Below the pieces are notes generated by a model, which saw nothing but the letters and a program-made list of their open reading frames with translations, made no database searches and was not told where the DNA came from. Of a DNA stretch of 64,000 bases, positions 38,814 through 51,564 are shown in pieces (position 1 is the stretch's first letter; each line of letters begins with the position of its first letter). Source of the stretch: Odontesthes bonariensis. Taxonomy: Eukaryota; Chordata; Actinopteri; Atheriniformes; Atherinopsidae. Made by a program: the position numbers and the translations under genes. The stretch covers positions 25,441,322 through 25,505,321 of the forward strand of contig NC_134516.1 in NCBI RefSeq assembly GCF_027942865.1, read 5' to 3'.

Positions 38814-39491
38814 CTCTCTCTTGTAAGTTTGACCATAAAAAATTCCGTCTTAAACGACAGCTGGTATAATTTTGATCTCAAAATTGGAGCCTCATTAGAT
38901 ACAATGGTCTTGCGTTCAGAGGATATGAATTTATCCTCCTTTCACAAAAATAGAATCATTATTATCTAAATGTGGTACCATGTAGGGATGTTTGAGGTTG
39001 TTTGATTTAAAATTGGGCGAAACAAAAGCAATTGCACTTAGGATAAGTCAAATTTAAGGTTGGGGTTATTACAATCTCTTCAGAATATACCCAAATATGG
39101 AAGACAAACTATGTCAAATTATAAAGGGCTTGCTTTCCAGGAAAAATGTGGTGGGATTGATGTCCGCACTCCTCAGAAATCTTTTAGGTGCTCTTCTGGT
39201 GAGAGGCTTTAATGATCATCTTATAAAGACAAACCAACTTATGTGCAAATTCAAATTTGTTTAAAATCGGAAAGAAAAAAGAATCTGCCAAACCATGAAA
39301 CACTACGGATTTTCCATGTCTCACTGATCCAACGCAAGACTCTACTTGATACATTCAACCACTCTGAAAAACACTGATAAAAACCAACAAGCTTCAGTTG
39401 TGAGATCTATTCCTTTTTATGTATCAAGGAATGGATCGTTTGGTCAGAAATGGTTCGTTAATTTGGAAGCGCTAATAATACATCAATTGAA

Positions 39492-39564
39492 GGGGAATTA
39501 GCTCAAATGGTAGAGCGCTCGCTTTGCATGTGAGAGGTAGCGGGATCGACGCCCGCATTCTCCA
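39492..39564 (+). tRNA. tRNA-Ala (TGC), unit 37
   Basis: Identical to the consensus. Confidence 0.96.
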
Positions 39565-39811
39565 GTTGTCTTAAATTTGTCCTATTTCGAGGAAATTGTT
39601 AACAGCTGGATGTGGCAAACTGAAAGAAAGACAGCTCTTTCACATTAGCCTGAAGTTAAATTCAAAATTCTTCATGATAGATTCAATCGCCCAAATGTAC
39701 TTCGTGTAGGCAAATAAAAATTCTGCGACAGAAACATTATTTGAAAAGCCTACTTGTAAGTAGTTGAATGAGAAATTTTAGCAAACCAGAACAGAACTTG
39801 ACATGCAAAAT

Positions 39812-39893
39812 CGACGAGAATGGGATTCGAACCCATGCGTGCAAAGCACAATGGATTAGCAGTCCATCGCCTTAACCGCTCGGCCACCTCGTC
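39812..39893 (-). tRNA. tRNA-Ser (GCT), unit 37
   Basis: Gene body matches consensus; shares the altered 3' flank of units 30 and 32 but keeps C3, so the flank change came first or C3 was restored by exchange. Confidence 0.95.
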
Positions 39894-40571
39894 CTCTCTC
39901 TTGTAAGTTTGACCATAAGAAATTCCGTCTTAAACTACAGCTGGTATAATTTTGATCTCAAAATTGGAGCCTCATTAGATACAATGGTCTTGCGTTCAGA
40001 GGATATGAATTTATCCTCCTTTCACAAAAATAGAATCATGATTATCTAAATGTGGTACCATGTAGGGATGTTTGAGGTTGTTTGATTTAAAATTGGGCGA
40101 AACAAAAGCAATTGCACTTAGGATAAGTCAAATTTAAGGTTGGGGTTATTACAATCTCTTCAGAATATACCAAGATATGAAAAACAAACTTTGTCAAATT
40201 ATAAAGGGCTTGCTTTCCAGGCAAAATGTGGCAGGATTGATGTCCGCACTCCTCAGAAATCTTTTAGGTGCTCTTCTGGTGAGAGGCCTTAATGATCATC
40301 TTATAAAGACAAACCAACTTATGTGCAAATTCAAATTTGTTTAAAATCGGTAAGAAAAAAGAATCTGCCAAACCATGAAACACTACGGATTTTCCATGTC
40401 TCACTGATCGAACGCAAGACTCTACTTGATACATTCAACCACTCTGAAAAACACTGATAAAAACCAACAAGCTTCAGTTGTGAGATCTATTCCTTTTTAT
40501 GTATCAAGGAATGGATCGTTTGGTCAGAAATGGTTCGTTAATTTGGAAGCTCTAATAATACATCAACCGAA

Positions 40572-40644
40572 GGGGAATTAGCTCAAATGGTAGAGCGCTC
40601 GCTTAGCATGTGAGAGGTATTGGGATCGACGCCCACATTCTCCA
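40572..40644 (+). tRNA. tRNA-Ala (AGC), unit 38, rebuilt T stem
   Basis: T49, T50 and A64. Confidence 0.83.
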
Positions 40645-40903
40645 GTTGTCTTAAATTTGTCCTATGTGGAGGAAATGATTAACAGCTGGTTGTGGCAAAG
40701 GTGGATGCAAACTGAAAGAAAGACAGCTCTTTCACATTAGCCTGAAGTCACACTCAAAATTCTTCATGATAGATTCAATCGCCCAAATGTACTTCGTGTA
40801 GGCAAATAAAAATTCTGCGACAGAAGCATTATTTGAAAAGCCTACTTGTAAGTAGTTGAATGAGAAATTTTAGCAAACCAGAACAGAACTTGACATGCAA
40901 AGC

Positions 40904-40985
40904 CGACGAGAATGGGATTCGAACCCATGCGTGCAAAGCACAATGGATTAGCAGTCCATCGCCTTAACCGCTCGGCCACCTCGTC
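40904..40985 (-). tRNA. tRNA-Ser (GCT), unit 38
   Basis: Identical to the consensus. Confidence 0.96.
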
Positions 40986-41663
40986 CTCTCTCTTGTAAGT
41001 TTGACCATAAAAAATTCCGTCTTAAACTACAGCTGGTATAATTTTGATCTCAAAATTGGAGCCTCATTAGATACAATGGTCTTGCGTTCAGAGGATATGA
41101 ATTTATCCTCCTTTCACAAAAATAGAATCATTATTATCTAAATGTGGTACCATGTAGGGATGTTTGAGGTTGTTTGATTTAAAATTGGGCGAAACAAAAG
41201 CAATTGCACTTAGGATAAGTCAAATTTAAGGTTGGGGTTATTACAATCTCTTCAGAATGTACCCAAATATGGAAGACAAACTATGTCAAATTATAAAGGG
41301 CTTGCTTTCCAGGAAAAATGTGGTGGGATTGATGTCCGCACTCCTCAGAAATCTTTTAGGTGCTCTTCTGGTGAGAGGCTTTAATGATCATCGTATAAAG
41401 ACAAACCAACTAATGTGCAAATTCAAATTTGTTTAAAATCGGAAAGAAAAAAGAATCTGCCAAACCATGAAACACTACGGATTTTCCATGTCTCACTGAT
41501 CGAACGCAAGACTCTACTTGATACATTCAACCACTCTGAAAAACACTGATAAAAACCAATAAGCTTCTGTTGTGAAATCTATTCCTTTTTATGTATCAAG
41601 GAATGGATCGTTTGGTCAGAAATGGTTCGTTAATTTGGAAGCGCTAATAATACATCAATTGAA

Positions 41664-41736
41664 GGGGAATTAGCTCAAATGGTAGAGCGCTCGCTTCGCA
41701 TGTGAGAGGTAGCGGGATCGACGCCCGCATTCTCCA
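41664..41736 (+). tRNA. tRNA-Ala (CGC), unit 39
   Basis: CGC anticodon on a consensus body. Confidence 0.95.
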
Positions 41737-41995
41737 GTTGTCTTTCCTTTGTCCTCTGTGGAGGAAATGATTAACAGCTGGATGTGGCAAAGGTGGATGC
41801 AAACTGAAAGAAAGACAGCTCTTTCACATTAGCCTGAAGTTAAACTCAAAATTCTTCATGATAGATTCAATCGCCCAAATGTACTTCGTGTAGGCAAATA
41901 AAAATTCTGCGACAGAAGCATTATTTGAAAAGCCTACTTGTAAGTAGTTGAATGAGAAATTTTAGCAAACCAGAACAGAACTTGACATGCAAAGC

Positions 41996-42077
41996 CGAAG
42001 AGAATGGGATTCCAACCCATGCGTGCAAAGCACAATGGATTAGCAGTCCATCGCCTTAACCGCTCGGCCACCTCGTC
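41996..42077 (-). tRNA. tRNA-Ser (GCT), unit 39, C56 lost
   Basis: C56 to G disrupts both the B box and the G19/C56 contact; C3/T70 mismatch too. The duplicate in unit 40 keeps C56, so this change is recent. Confidence 0.8.
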
Positions 42078-42755
42078 CTCTCTCTTGTAAGTTTGACCAT
42101 AAAAAATTCCGTCTTAAACTACAGCTGGTATAATTTTGATCTCAAAATTGGAGCCTCATTAGATACAATGGTCTTGCTTTCAGAGGATATGAATTTATCC
42201 TCCTTTCACAAAAATAGAATCATTATTATCTAAATGTGGTACCATGTAGGGATGTTTGAGGTTGTTTGATTTAAAATTGGGCGAAACAAAAGCAATTGCA
42301 CTTAGGATAAGTCAAATTTAAGGTTGGGGTTATTACAATCTCTTCAGAATGTACCCAAATATGGAAGACAAACTATGTCAAATTATAAAGGGCTTGCTTT
42401 CCAGGAAAAATGTGGTGGGATTGATGTCCGCACTCCTCAGAAATCTTTTAGGTGCTCTTCTGGTGAGAGGCTTTAATGATCATCGTATAAAGACAAACCA
42501 ACTAATGTGCAAATTCAAATTTGTTTAAAATCGGAAAGAAAAAAGAATCTGCCAAACCATGAAACACTACGGATTTTCCATGTCTCACTGATCGAACGCA
42601 AGACTCTACTTGATACATTCAACCACTCTGAAAAACACTGATAAAAACCAATAAGCTTCTGTTGTGAAATCTATTCCTTTTTATGTATCAAGGAATGGAT
42701 CGTTTGGTCAGAAATGGTTCGTTAATTTGGAAGCGCTAATAATACATCAATTGAA

Positions 42756-42828
42756 GGGGAATTAGCTCAAATGGTAGAGCGCTCGCTTCGCATGTGAGAG
42801 GTAGCGGGATCGACGCCCGCATTCTCCA
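42756..42828 (+). tRNA. tRNA-Ala (CGC), unit 40
   Basis: CGC anticodon on a consensus body; tandem duplicate of unit 39. Confidence 0.95.
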
Positions 42829-43087
42829 GTTGTCTTTCCTTTGTCCTCTGTGGAGGAAATGATTAACAGCTGGATGTGGCAAAGGTGGATGCAAACTGAA
42901 AGAAAGACAGCTCTTTCACATTAGCCTGAAGTTAAACTCAAAATTCTTCATGATAGATTCAATCGCCCAAATGTACTTCGTGTAGGCAAATAAAAATTCT
43001 GCGACAGAAGCATTATTTGAAAAGCCTACTTGTAAGTAGTTGAATGAGAAATTTTAGCAAACCAGAACAGAACTTGACATGCAAAGC

Positions 43088-43169
43088 CGAAGAGAATGGG
43101 ATTCGAACCCATGCGTGCAAAGCACAATGGATTAGCAGTCCATCGCCTTAACCGCTCGGCCACCTCGTC
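43088..43169 (-). tRNA. tRNA-Ser (GCT), unit 40, acceptor mismatch
   Basis: C3/T70 mismatch. Confidence 0.88.
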
Positions 43170-43847
43170 CTCTCTCTTGTAAGTTTGACCATAAAAAATT
43201 CCGTCTTAAACTACAGCTGGTATAATTTTGATCTCAAAATTGGAGCCTCATTAGATACAATGGTCTTGCTTTCAGAGGATATGAATTTATCCTCCTTTCA
43301 CAAAAATAGAATCATTATTATCTAAATGTGGTACCATGTAGGGATGTTTGAGGTTGTTTGATTTAAAATTGGGCGAAACAAAAGCAATTGCACTTAGGAT
43401 AAGTCAAATTTAAGGTTGGGGTTATTACAATCTCTTCAGAATATACCCAAATATGGAAGACAAACTATGTCAAATTATAAAGGGCTTGCTTTCCAGGCAA
43501 AATGTGGTGGGATTGATGTCCGCACTCCTCAGAAATCTTTTAGGTGCTCTTCTGGTGAGAGGCCTTAATGATCATCTTATAAAGACAAACCAACTTATGT
43601 GCAAATTCAAATTTGTTTAAAATCGGAAAGAAAAAGGAATCTGCCAAACCATGAAACACTACGGATTTTCCATGTCTCACTGATCGAACGCAAGACTCTA
43701 CTTGATACATTCAACCACTCTGAAAAACACTGATAAAAACCAATAAGCTTCTGTTGTGAAATCTTTTCCTTTTTATGTATCAAGGAATGGATAGTTTGGT
43801 CAGAAATTGTTCGTTAATTTGGAAGCTCTAAGAATACATCAAGCGAA

Positions 43848-43920
43848 GGGGAATTAGCTCAAATGGTAGAGCGCTCGCTTAGCATGTGAGAGGTAGCGGG
43901 ATCGACGCCCACATTCTCCA
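43848..43920 (+). tRNA. tRNA-Ala (AGC), unit 41
   Basis: C50/A64 mismatch; aagcgaag flank marker. Confidence 0.87.
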
Positions 43921-44179
43921 GTTGTCTTTCCTTTGTCCTCTGTGGAGGAAATGATTAACAGCTGGATGTGGCAAAGGTGGATGCAAACTGAAAGAAAGAC
44001 AGCTCTTTCACATTAGCCTGAAGTCACACTCAAAATTCTTCATGATAGATTCAATCGCCCAAATGAACTTCGTGTAGGCATATAAAAACTTTGCGACAAA
44101 ACCATTGTTTGAAAAGCCTGCTTTTAAGAAGTGGAATGAGAAATTTTAACAAACCAGAACAGAACTTGACATGCAAAGC

Positions 44180-44261
44180 CGACGAGAATGGGATTCGGAC
44201 CCATGCGTGCAAAGCACAATGGTTTAGCAGTCCATCGCCTTAAGCGCTCGGCCACCTCGTC
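44180..44261 (-). tRNA. tRNA-Ser (GCT), unit 41, elbow-altered
   Basis: Full B type. Confidence 0.82.
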
Positions 44262-44939
44262 CTCTCTCTTGTAAGTTTGACCATAAAAATTTCCGTCTTA
44301 AACTACAGCTGGTATAATTTTGATCTCAAAATTGGAGCCTCATTAGAAACAATGGCCTCGCGTGAAGAGGATATGAATTTATCCTCCTTTCACAAAAATA
44401 GAATCATTATTATCTAAATGTGGTACCATGTAGGGATGTTTGAGGTTGTTTGATTTAAAATTGGGCGAAACAAAAGCAATTGCACTTAGGATAAGTCAAA
44501 TTTAAGGTTGGGGTTATTACAATCTCTTCAGAATATACCCAAATATGGAAGAAAAACAATGTCAAATTATAAAGGGCTTGCTTTCCAGGCAAAATGTGGC
44601 GGGATTGATGTCCGCACTCCTCAGAAATCTTTCAGGTGCTCTTCTGGTGAGAGGCTTTAATGATCATCTTATAAAGACAAACCAACTAATGTGCAAATTC
44701 AAATTTGTTTAAAATAGGAAAGAAAAAAGAATCTGCCAAACCATGAAACACTACGGATTTTCCATGTCTCACTGATCGAACGCAAGACTCTACTTGATAC
44801 ATTCAACCACTCTGAAAAACACTGATAAAAATCAACAAGCTTCAGTTGTGAGATCTATTCCTTTTTATGTATCAAGGAATGGATCGTTTGGTCAGAAATG
44901 GTTCGTTAATTTGGAAGCGCTAATAATACATCAATTGAA

Positions 44940-45012
44940 GGGGAATTAGCTCAAATGGTAGAGCGCTCGCTTTGCATGTGAGAGGTAGCGGGATCGACGC
45001 CCGCATTCTCCA
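44940..45012 (+). tRNA. tRNA-Ala (TGC), unit 42
   Basis: Identical to the consensus. Confidence 0.96.
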
Positions 45013-45271
45013 GTTGTCTTAAATTTGTCCTATTTCGAGGAAATTGTTAACAGCTGGATGTGGCAAAGGTGGATGCAAACTGAAAGAAAGACAGCTCTTT
45101 CACATTAGCCTGAAGTCACACTCAAAATTCTTCATGATAGATTCAATCGCCCAAATGTACTTCGTGTAGGCAAATAAAAATTCTGCGACAGAAGCATTAT
45201 TTGAAAAGCCTACTTGTAAGTAGTTGAATGAGAAATTTTAGCAAACCAGAACAGAACTTGACATGCAAAGC

Positions 45272-45353
45272 CGACGAGAATGGGATTCGAACCCATGCGT
45301 GCAAAGCACAATGGTTTAGCAGTCCATCGCCTTAAGCGCTCGGCCACCTCGTC
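45272..45353 (-). tRNA. tRNA-Ser (GCT), unit 42, mosaic
   Basis: The 3' half is consensus (T55) while the 5' half is B type (C19, A39), indicating a breakpoint within the gene. Confidence 0.86.
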
Positions 45354-46031
45354 CTCTCTCTTGTAAGTTTGACCATAAAAATTTCCGTCTTAAACTACAG
45401 CTGGTATAATTTTGATCTCAAAATTGGAGCCTCATTAGAAACAATGGCCTCGCGTGAAGAGGATATGAATTTATCCTCCTTTCACAAAAATAGAATCATT
45501 ATTATCTAAATGTGGTACCATGTAGGGATGTTTGAGGTTGTTTGATTTAAAATTGGGCGAAACAAAAGCAATTGCACTTAGGATAAGTCAAATTTTAGGT
45601 TGGGGTTATTACAATCTCTTCAGAATATACCAAGATATGAAAAACAAACTATGTCAAATTATAAAGGGCTTGCTTTCCAGGCAAAATGTGGCGGGATTGA
45701 TGTCCGCACTCCTCAGAAATCTTTTAGGTGCTCTTCTGGTGAGAGGCCTTAATGATCATCTTATAAAGACAAACCAACTTATGTGCAAATTCAAATTTGT
45801 TTAAAATCGGTAAGAAAAAAGAATCTGCCAAACCATGAAACACTACGGATTTTCCATGTCTCACTGATCGAACGCAAGACTCTACTTGATACATTCAACC
45901 ACTCTGAAAAACACTGATAAAAACCAACAAGCTTCAGTTGTGAGATCTATTCCTTTTTATGTATCAAGGAATGGATCGTTTGGTCAGAAATGGTTCGTTA
46001 ATTTGGAAGCTCTAATAATACATCAACCGAA

Positions 46032-46104
46032 GGGGAATTAGCTCAAATGGTAGAGTGCTCGCTTAGCATGTGAGAGGTATTGGGATCGACGCCCGCATTC
46101 TCCA
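46032..46104 (+). tRNA. tRNA-Ala (AGC), unit 43
   Basis: G10/T25 wobble; T49 and T50 with G64 kept, so 50:64 is a wobble and 49:65 is lost. Confidence 0.83.
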
Positions 46105-46363
46105 GTTGTCTTAAATTTGTCCTATGTGGAGGAAATGATTAACAGCTGGATGTGGCAAAGGTGGATGCAAACTGAAAGAAAGACAGCTCTTTCACATTAG
46201 CCTGAAGTCACACTCAAAATTCTTCATGATAGATTCAATCGCCCAAATGTACTTCGTGTAGGCAAATAAAAATTCTGCGACAGAAGCATTATTTGAAAAG
46301 CCTACTTGTAAGTAGTTGAATGAGAAATTTTAGCAAACCAGAACAGAACTTGACATGCAAAGC

Positions 46364-46445
46364 CGACGAGAATGGGATTCGAACCCATGCGTGCAAAGCA
46401 CAATGGATTAGCAGTCCATCGCCTTAACCGCTCGGCCACCTCGTC
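46364..46445 (-). tRNA. tRNA-Ser (GCT), unit 43
   Basis: Identical to the consensus. Confidence 0.96.
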
Positions 46446-47123
46446 CTCTCTCTTGTAAGTTTGACCATAAGAAATTCCGTCTTAAACTACAGCTGGTATA
46501 ATTTTGATCTCAAAATTGGAGCCTCATTAGATACAATGGTCTTGCGTTCAGAGGATATGAATTTATCCTCCTTTCACAAAAATAGAATCATTATTATCTA
46601 AATGTGGTACCATGTAGGGATGTTTGAGGTTGTTTGATTTAAAATTGGGCGAAACAAAAGCAATTGCACTTAGGATAAGTCAAATTTAAGGTTGGGGTTA
46701 TTACAATCTCTTCAGAATATACCCAAATATGGAAGACAAACTATGTCAAATTATAAAGGGCTTGCTTTCCAGGCAAAATGTGGTGGGATTGATGTCCGCA
46801 CTCCTCAGAAATCTTTTAGGTGCTCTTCTGGTGAGAGGCTTTAATGATCATCGTATAAAGACAAACCTACTAATGTGCAAATTCAAATTTGTTTAAAATC
46901 GGAAAGAAAAAAGAATCTGCCAAACCATGAAACACTACGGATTTTCCATGTCTCACTGATCGAACGCAAGACTCTACTTGATACATTCAACCACTCTGAA
47001 AAACACTGATAAAAACCAATAAGCTTCTGTTGTGAAATCTATTCCTTTTTATGTATCAAGGAATGGATAGTTTGGTCAGAAATTGTTCGTTAATTTGGAA
47101 GCTCTAATAATACATCAACCGAA

Positions 47124-47196
47124 GGGGAATTAGCTCAAATGGTAGAGCGCTCGCTTCGCATGTGAGAGGTAGCGGGATCGAAGCCCACATTCTCCA
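47124..47196 (+). tRNA. tRNA-Ala (CGC), unit 44
   Basis: C59 to A in the T loop and C50/A64 mismatch. Confidence 0.84.
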
Positions 47197-47455
47197 GTTG
47201 TCTTTCCTTTGTCCTCTGTGGAGGAAATGATTAACAGCTGGATGTGGCAAAGGTGGATGCAAACTGAAAGAAAGACAGCTCTTTCACATTAGCCTGAAGT
47301 CACACTCAAAATTCTTCATGATAGATTCAATCGCCCAAATGAACTTCGTGTAGGCATATAAAAACTTTGCGACAAAACCATTGTTTGAAAAGCCTGCTTT
47401 TAAGAAGTGGAATGAGAAATTTTAACAAACCAGAACAGAACTTGACATGCAAAGC

Positions 47456-47537
47456 CGACGAGAATAGGATTCGGACCCATGCGTGCAAAGCACAATGGTT
47501 TAGCAGTCCATCGCCTTAAGCGCTCGGCCACCTCGTC
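47456..47537 (-). tRNA. tRNA-Ser (GCT), unit 44, elbow-altered
   Basis: Full B type plus C63 to T, giving a G51/T63 wobble. Confidence 0.8.
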
Positions 47538-48215
47538 CTCTCTCTTGTAAGTTTGACCATAAAAATTTCCGTCTTAAACCACAGCTGGTATAATTTTGAT
47601 CTCAAAATTGGAGCCTCATTAGAAACAATGGCCTCGCGTGAAGAGGATATGAATTTATCCTCCTTTCACAAAAATAGAATCATTATTATCTAAATGTGGT
47701 ACCATGTAGGGATGTTTGAGGTTGTTTGATTTAAAATTGGGCGAAACAAAAGCAATTGCACTTAGGATAAGTCAAATTTAAGGTTGGGGTTATTACAATC
47801 TCTTCAGAATATACCCAAATATGGAAGAAAAACTATGTCAAATTAGAAAGGGCTTGCTTTCCAGGCAAAATGTGGCGGGATTGATGTCCGCACTCCTCAG
47901 GAATCTTTTAGGTGCTCTTCTGGTGAGAGGCTTTAATGATCATCTTATAAAGACAAACCAACTAATGTGCAAATTCAAATTTGTTTAAAATCGGAAAGAA
48001 AAAAGAATCTGCCAAACCATGAAACACTACGGATTTTCCATGTCTCACTGATCGAACGCAAGACTCTACTTGATACATTCAACCACTCTGAAAAACACTG
48101 ATAAAAACCAACAAGCTTCAGTTGTGAGATCTATTCCTTTTTATGTATCAAGGAATGGATCGTTTGGTCAGAAATGGTTCGTTAATTTGGAAGCGCTAAT
48201 AATACATCAATTGAA

Positions 48216-48288
48216 GGGGAATTAGCTCTAATGGTAGAGCGCTCGCTTTGCATGTGAGAGGTAGCGGGATCGACGCCCGCATTCTCCA
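48216..48288 (+). tRNA. tRNA-Ala (TGC), unit 45
   Basis: A14 to T removes the near-universal T8/A14 core contact and changes the A box. Confidence 0.85.
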
Positions 48289-48547
48289 GTTGTCTTAAAT
48301 TTGTCCTATTTCGAGGAAATTGTTAACAGCTGGATGTGGCAAAGGTGGATGCAAACTGAAAGAAAGACAGCTCTTTCACATTAGCCTGAAGTCACACTCA
48401 AAATTCTTCATGATAGATTCAATCGCCCAAATGAACTTCGTGTAGGCATATAAAAACTTTGCGACAAAACCATTGTTTGAAAAGCCTGCTTTTAAGAAGT
48501 GGAATGAGAAATTTTAACAAACCAGAACAGAACTTGACATGCAAAGC

Positions 48548-48629
48548 CGACGAGAATGGGATTCGGACCCATGCGTGCAAAGCACAATGGTTTAGCAGTC
48601 CATCGCCTTAAGCGCTCGGCCACCTCGTC
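48548..48629 (-). tRNA. tRNA-Ser (GCT), unit 45, elbow-altered
   Basis: Full B type. Confidence 0.82.
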
Positions 48630-49307
48630 CTCTCTCTTGTAAGTTTGACCATAAAAATTTCCGTCTTAAACTACAGCTGGTATAATTTTGATCTCAAAAT
48701 TGGAGCCTCATTAGAAACAATGGCCTCGCGTGAAGAGGATATGAATTTATCCTCCTTTCACAAAAATAGAATCATTATTATCTAAATGTGGTACCATGTA
48801 GGGATGTTTGAGGTTGTTTGATTTAAAATTGGGCGAAACAAAAGCAATTGCACTTAGGATAAGTCAAATTTAAGGTTGGGGTTATTACAATCTCTTCAGA
48901 ATATACCCAAATATGGAAGAAAAACAATGTCAAATTATAAAGGGCTTGCTTTCCAGGCAAAATGTGGCGGGATTGATGTCCGCACTCCTCAGAAATCTTT
49001 CAGGTGCTCTTCTGGTGAGAGGCTTTAATGATCATCTTATAAAGACAAACCAACTAATGTGCAAATTCAAATTTGTTTAAAATAGGAAAGAAAAAAGAAT
49101 CTGCCAAACCATGAAACACTACGGATTTTCCATGTCTCACTGATCGAACGCAAGACTCTACTTGATACATTCAACCACTCTGAAAAACACTGATAAAAAT
49201 CAACAAGCTTCAGTTGTGAGATCTATTCCTTTTTATGTATCAAGGAATGGATCGTTTGGTCAGAAATGGTTCGTTAATTTGGAAGCGCTAATAATACATC
49301 AATTGAA

Positions 49308-49380
49308 GGGGAATTAGCTCAAATGGTAGAGCGCTCGCTTTGCATGTGAGAGGTAGCGGGATCGACGCCCGCATTCTCCA
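49308..49380 (+). tRNA. tRNA-Ala (TGC), unit 46
   Basis: Identical to the consensus. Confidence 0.96.
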
Positions 49381-49639
49381 GTTGTCTTAAATTTGTCCTA
49401 TTTCGAGGAAATTGTTAACAGCTGGATGTGGCAAAGGTGGATGCAAACTGAAAGAAAGACAGCTCTTTCACATTAGCCTGAAGTCACACTCAAAATTCTT
49501 CATGATAGATTCAATCGCCCAAATGTACTTCGTGTAGGCAAATAAAAATTCTGCGACAGAAGCATTATTTGAAAAGCCTACTTGTAAGTAGTTGAATGAG
49601 AAATTTTAGCAAACCAGAACAGAACTTGACATGCAAAGC

Positions 49640-49721
49640 CGACGAGAATGGGATTCGAACCCATGCGTGCAAAGCACAATGGTTTAGCAGTCCATCGCCT
49701 TAAGCGCTCGGCCACCTCGTC
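49640..49721 (-). tRNA. tRNA-Ser (GCT), unit 46, mosaic
   Basis: Same mosaic as unit 42, 4368 bp away. Confidence 0.86.
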
Positions 49722-50399
49722 CTCTCTCTTGTAAGTTTGACCATAAAAATTTCCGTCTTAAACTACAGCTGGTATAATTTTGATCTCAAAATTGGAGCCT
49801 CATTAGAAACAATGGCCTCGCGTGAAGAGGATATGAATTTATCCTCCTTTCACAAAAATAGAATCATTATTATCTAAATGTGGTACCATGTAGGGATGTT
49901 TGAGGTTGTTTGATTTAAAATTGGGCGAAACAAAAGCAATTGCACTTAGGATAAGTCAAATTTTAGGTTGGGGTTATTACAATCTCTTCAGAATATACCA
50001 AGATATGAAAAACAAACTATGTCAAATTATAAAGGGCTTGCTTTCCAGGCAAAATGTGGCGGGATTGATGTCCGCACTCCTCAGAAATCTTTTAGGTGCT
50101 CTTCTGGTGAGAGGCCTTAATGATCATCTTATAAAGACAAACCAACTTATGTGCAAATTCAAATTTGTTTAAAATCGGTAAGAAAAAAGAATCTGCCAAA
50201 CCATGAAACACTACGGATTTTCCATGTCTCACTGATCGAACGCAAGACTCTACTTGATACATTCAACCACTCTGAAAAACACTGATAAAAACCAACAAGC
50301 TTCAGTTGTGAGATCTATTCCTTTTTATGTATCAAGGAATGGATCGTTTGGTCAGAAATGGTTCGTTAATTTGGAAGCTCTAATAATACATCAACCGAA

Positions 50400-50472
50400 G
50401 GGGAATTAGCTCAAATGGTAGAGTGCTCGCTTAGCATGTGAGAGGTATTGGGATCGACGCCCGCATTCTCCA
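50400..50472 (+). tRNA. tRNA-Ala (AGC), unit 47
   Basis: Same changes as unit 43. Confidence 0.83.
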
Positions 50473-50731
50473 GTTGTCTTAAATTTGTCCTATGTGGAGG
50501 AAATGATTAACAGCTGGATGTGGCAAAGGTGGATGCAAACTGAAAGAAAGACAGCTCTTTCACATTAGCCTGAAGTCACACTCAAAATTCTTCATGATAG
50601 ATTCAATCGCCCAAATGTACTTCGTGTAGGCAAATAAAAATTCTGCGACAGAAGCATTATTTGAAAAGCCTACTTGTAAGTAGTTGAATGAGAAATTTTA
50701 GCAAACCAGAACAGAACTTGACATGCAAAGC

Positions 50732-50813
50732 CGACGAGAATGGGATTCGAACCCATGCGTGCAAAGCACAATGGATTAGCAGTCCATCGCCTTAACCGCT
50801 CGGCCACCTCGTC
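50732..50813 (-). tRNA. tRNA-Ser (GCT), unit 47
   Basis: Identical to the consensus. Confidence 0.96.
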
Positions 50814-51491
50814 CTCTCTCTTGTAAGTTTGACCATAAGAAATTCCGTCTTAAACTACAGCTGGTATAATTTTGATCTCAAAATTGGAGCCTCATTAGAT
50901 ACAATGGTCTTGCGTTCAGAGGATATGAATTTATCCTCCTTTCACAAAAATAGAATCATTATTATCTAAATGTGGTACCATGTAGGGATGTTTGAGGTTG
51001 TTTGATTTAAAATTGGGCGAAACAAAAGCAATTGCACTTAGGATAAGTCAAATTTAAGGTTGGGGTTATTACAATCTCTTCAGAATATACCCAAATATGG
51101 AAGACAAACTATGTCAAATTATAAAGGGCTTGCTTTCCAGGCAAAATGTGGTGGGATTGATGTCCGCACTCCTCAGAAATCTTTTAGGTGCTCTTCTGGT
51201 GAGAGGCTTTAATGATCATCGTATAAAGACAAACCTACTAATGTGCAAATTCAAATTTGTTTAAAATCGGAAAGAAAAAAGAATCTGCCAAACCATGAAA
51301 CACTACGGATTTTCCATGTCTCACTGATCGAACGCAAGACTCTACTTGATACATTCAACCACTCTGAAAAACACTGATAAAAACCAATAAGCTTCTGTTG
51401 TGAAATCTATTCCTTTTTATGTATCAAGGAATGGATAGTTTGGTCAGAAATTGTTCGTTAATTTGGAAGCTCTAATAATACATCAACCGAA

Positions 51492-51564
51492 GGGGAATTA
51501 GCTCAAATGGTAGAGCGCTCGCTTCGCATGTGAGAGGTAGCGGGATCGAAGCCCACATTCTCCA
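51492..51564 (+). tRNA. tRNA-Ala (CGC), unit 48
   Basis: Same changes as unit 44. Confidence 0.84.

Larger units (their letters stand above)
41095..43442 (+). repeat. Single-unit duplication, offset 1092 bp
   Basis: Units 39 and 40 share the private gaatgtaccc at 41259 and 42351 and both carry CGC. Copies run about 41095-42350 and 42187-43442. Confidence 0.8.
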
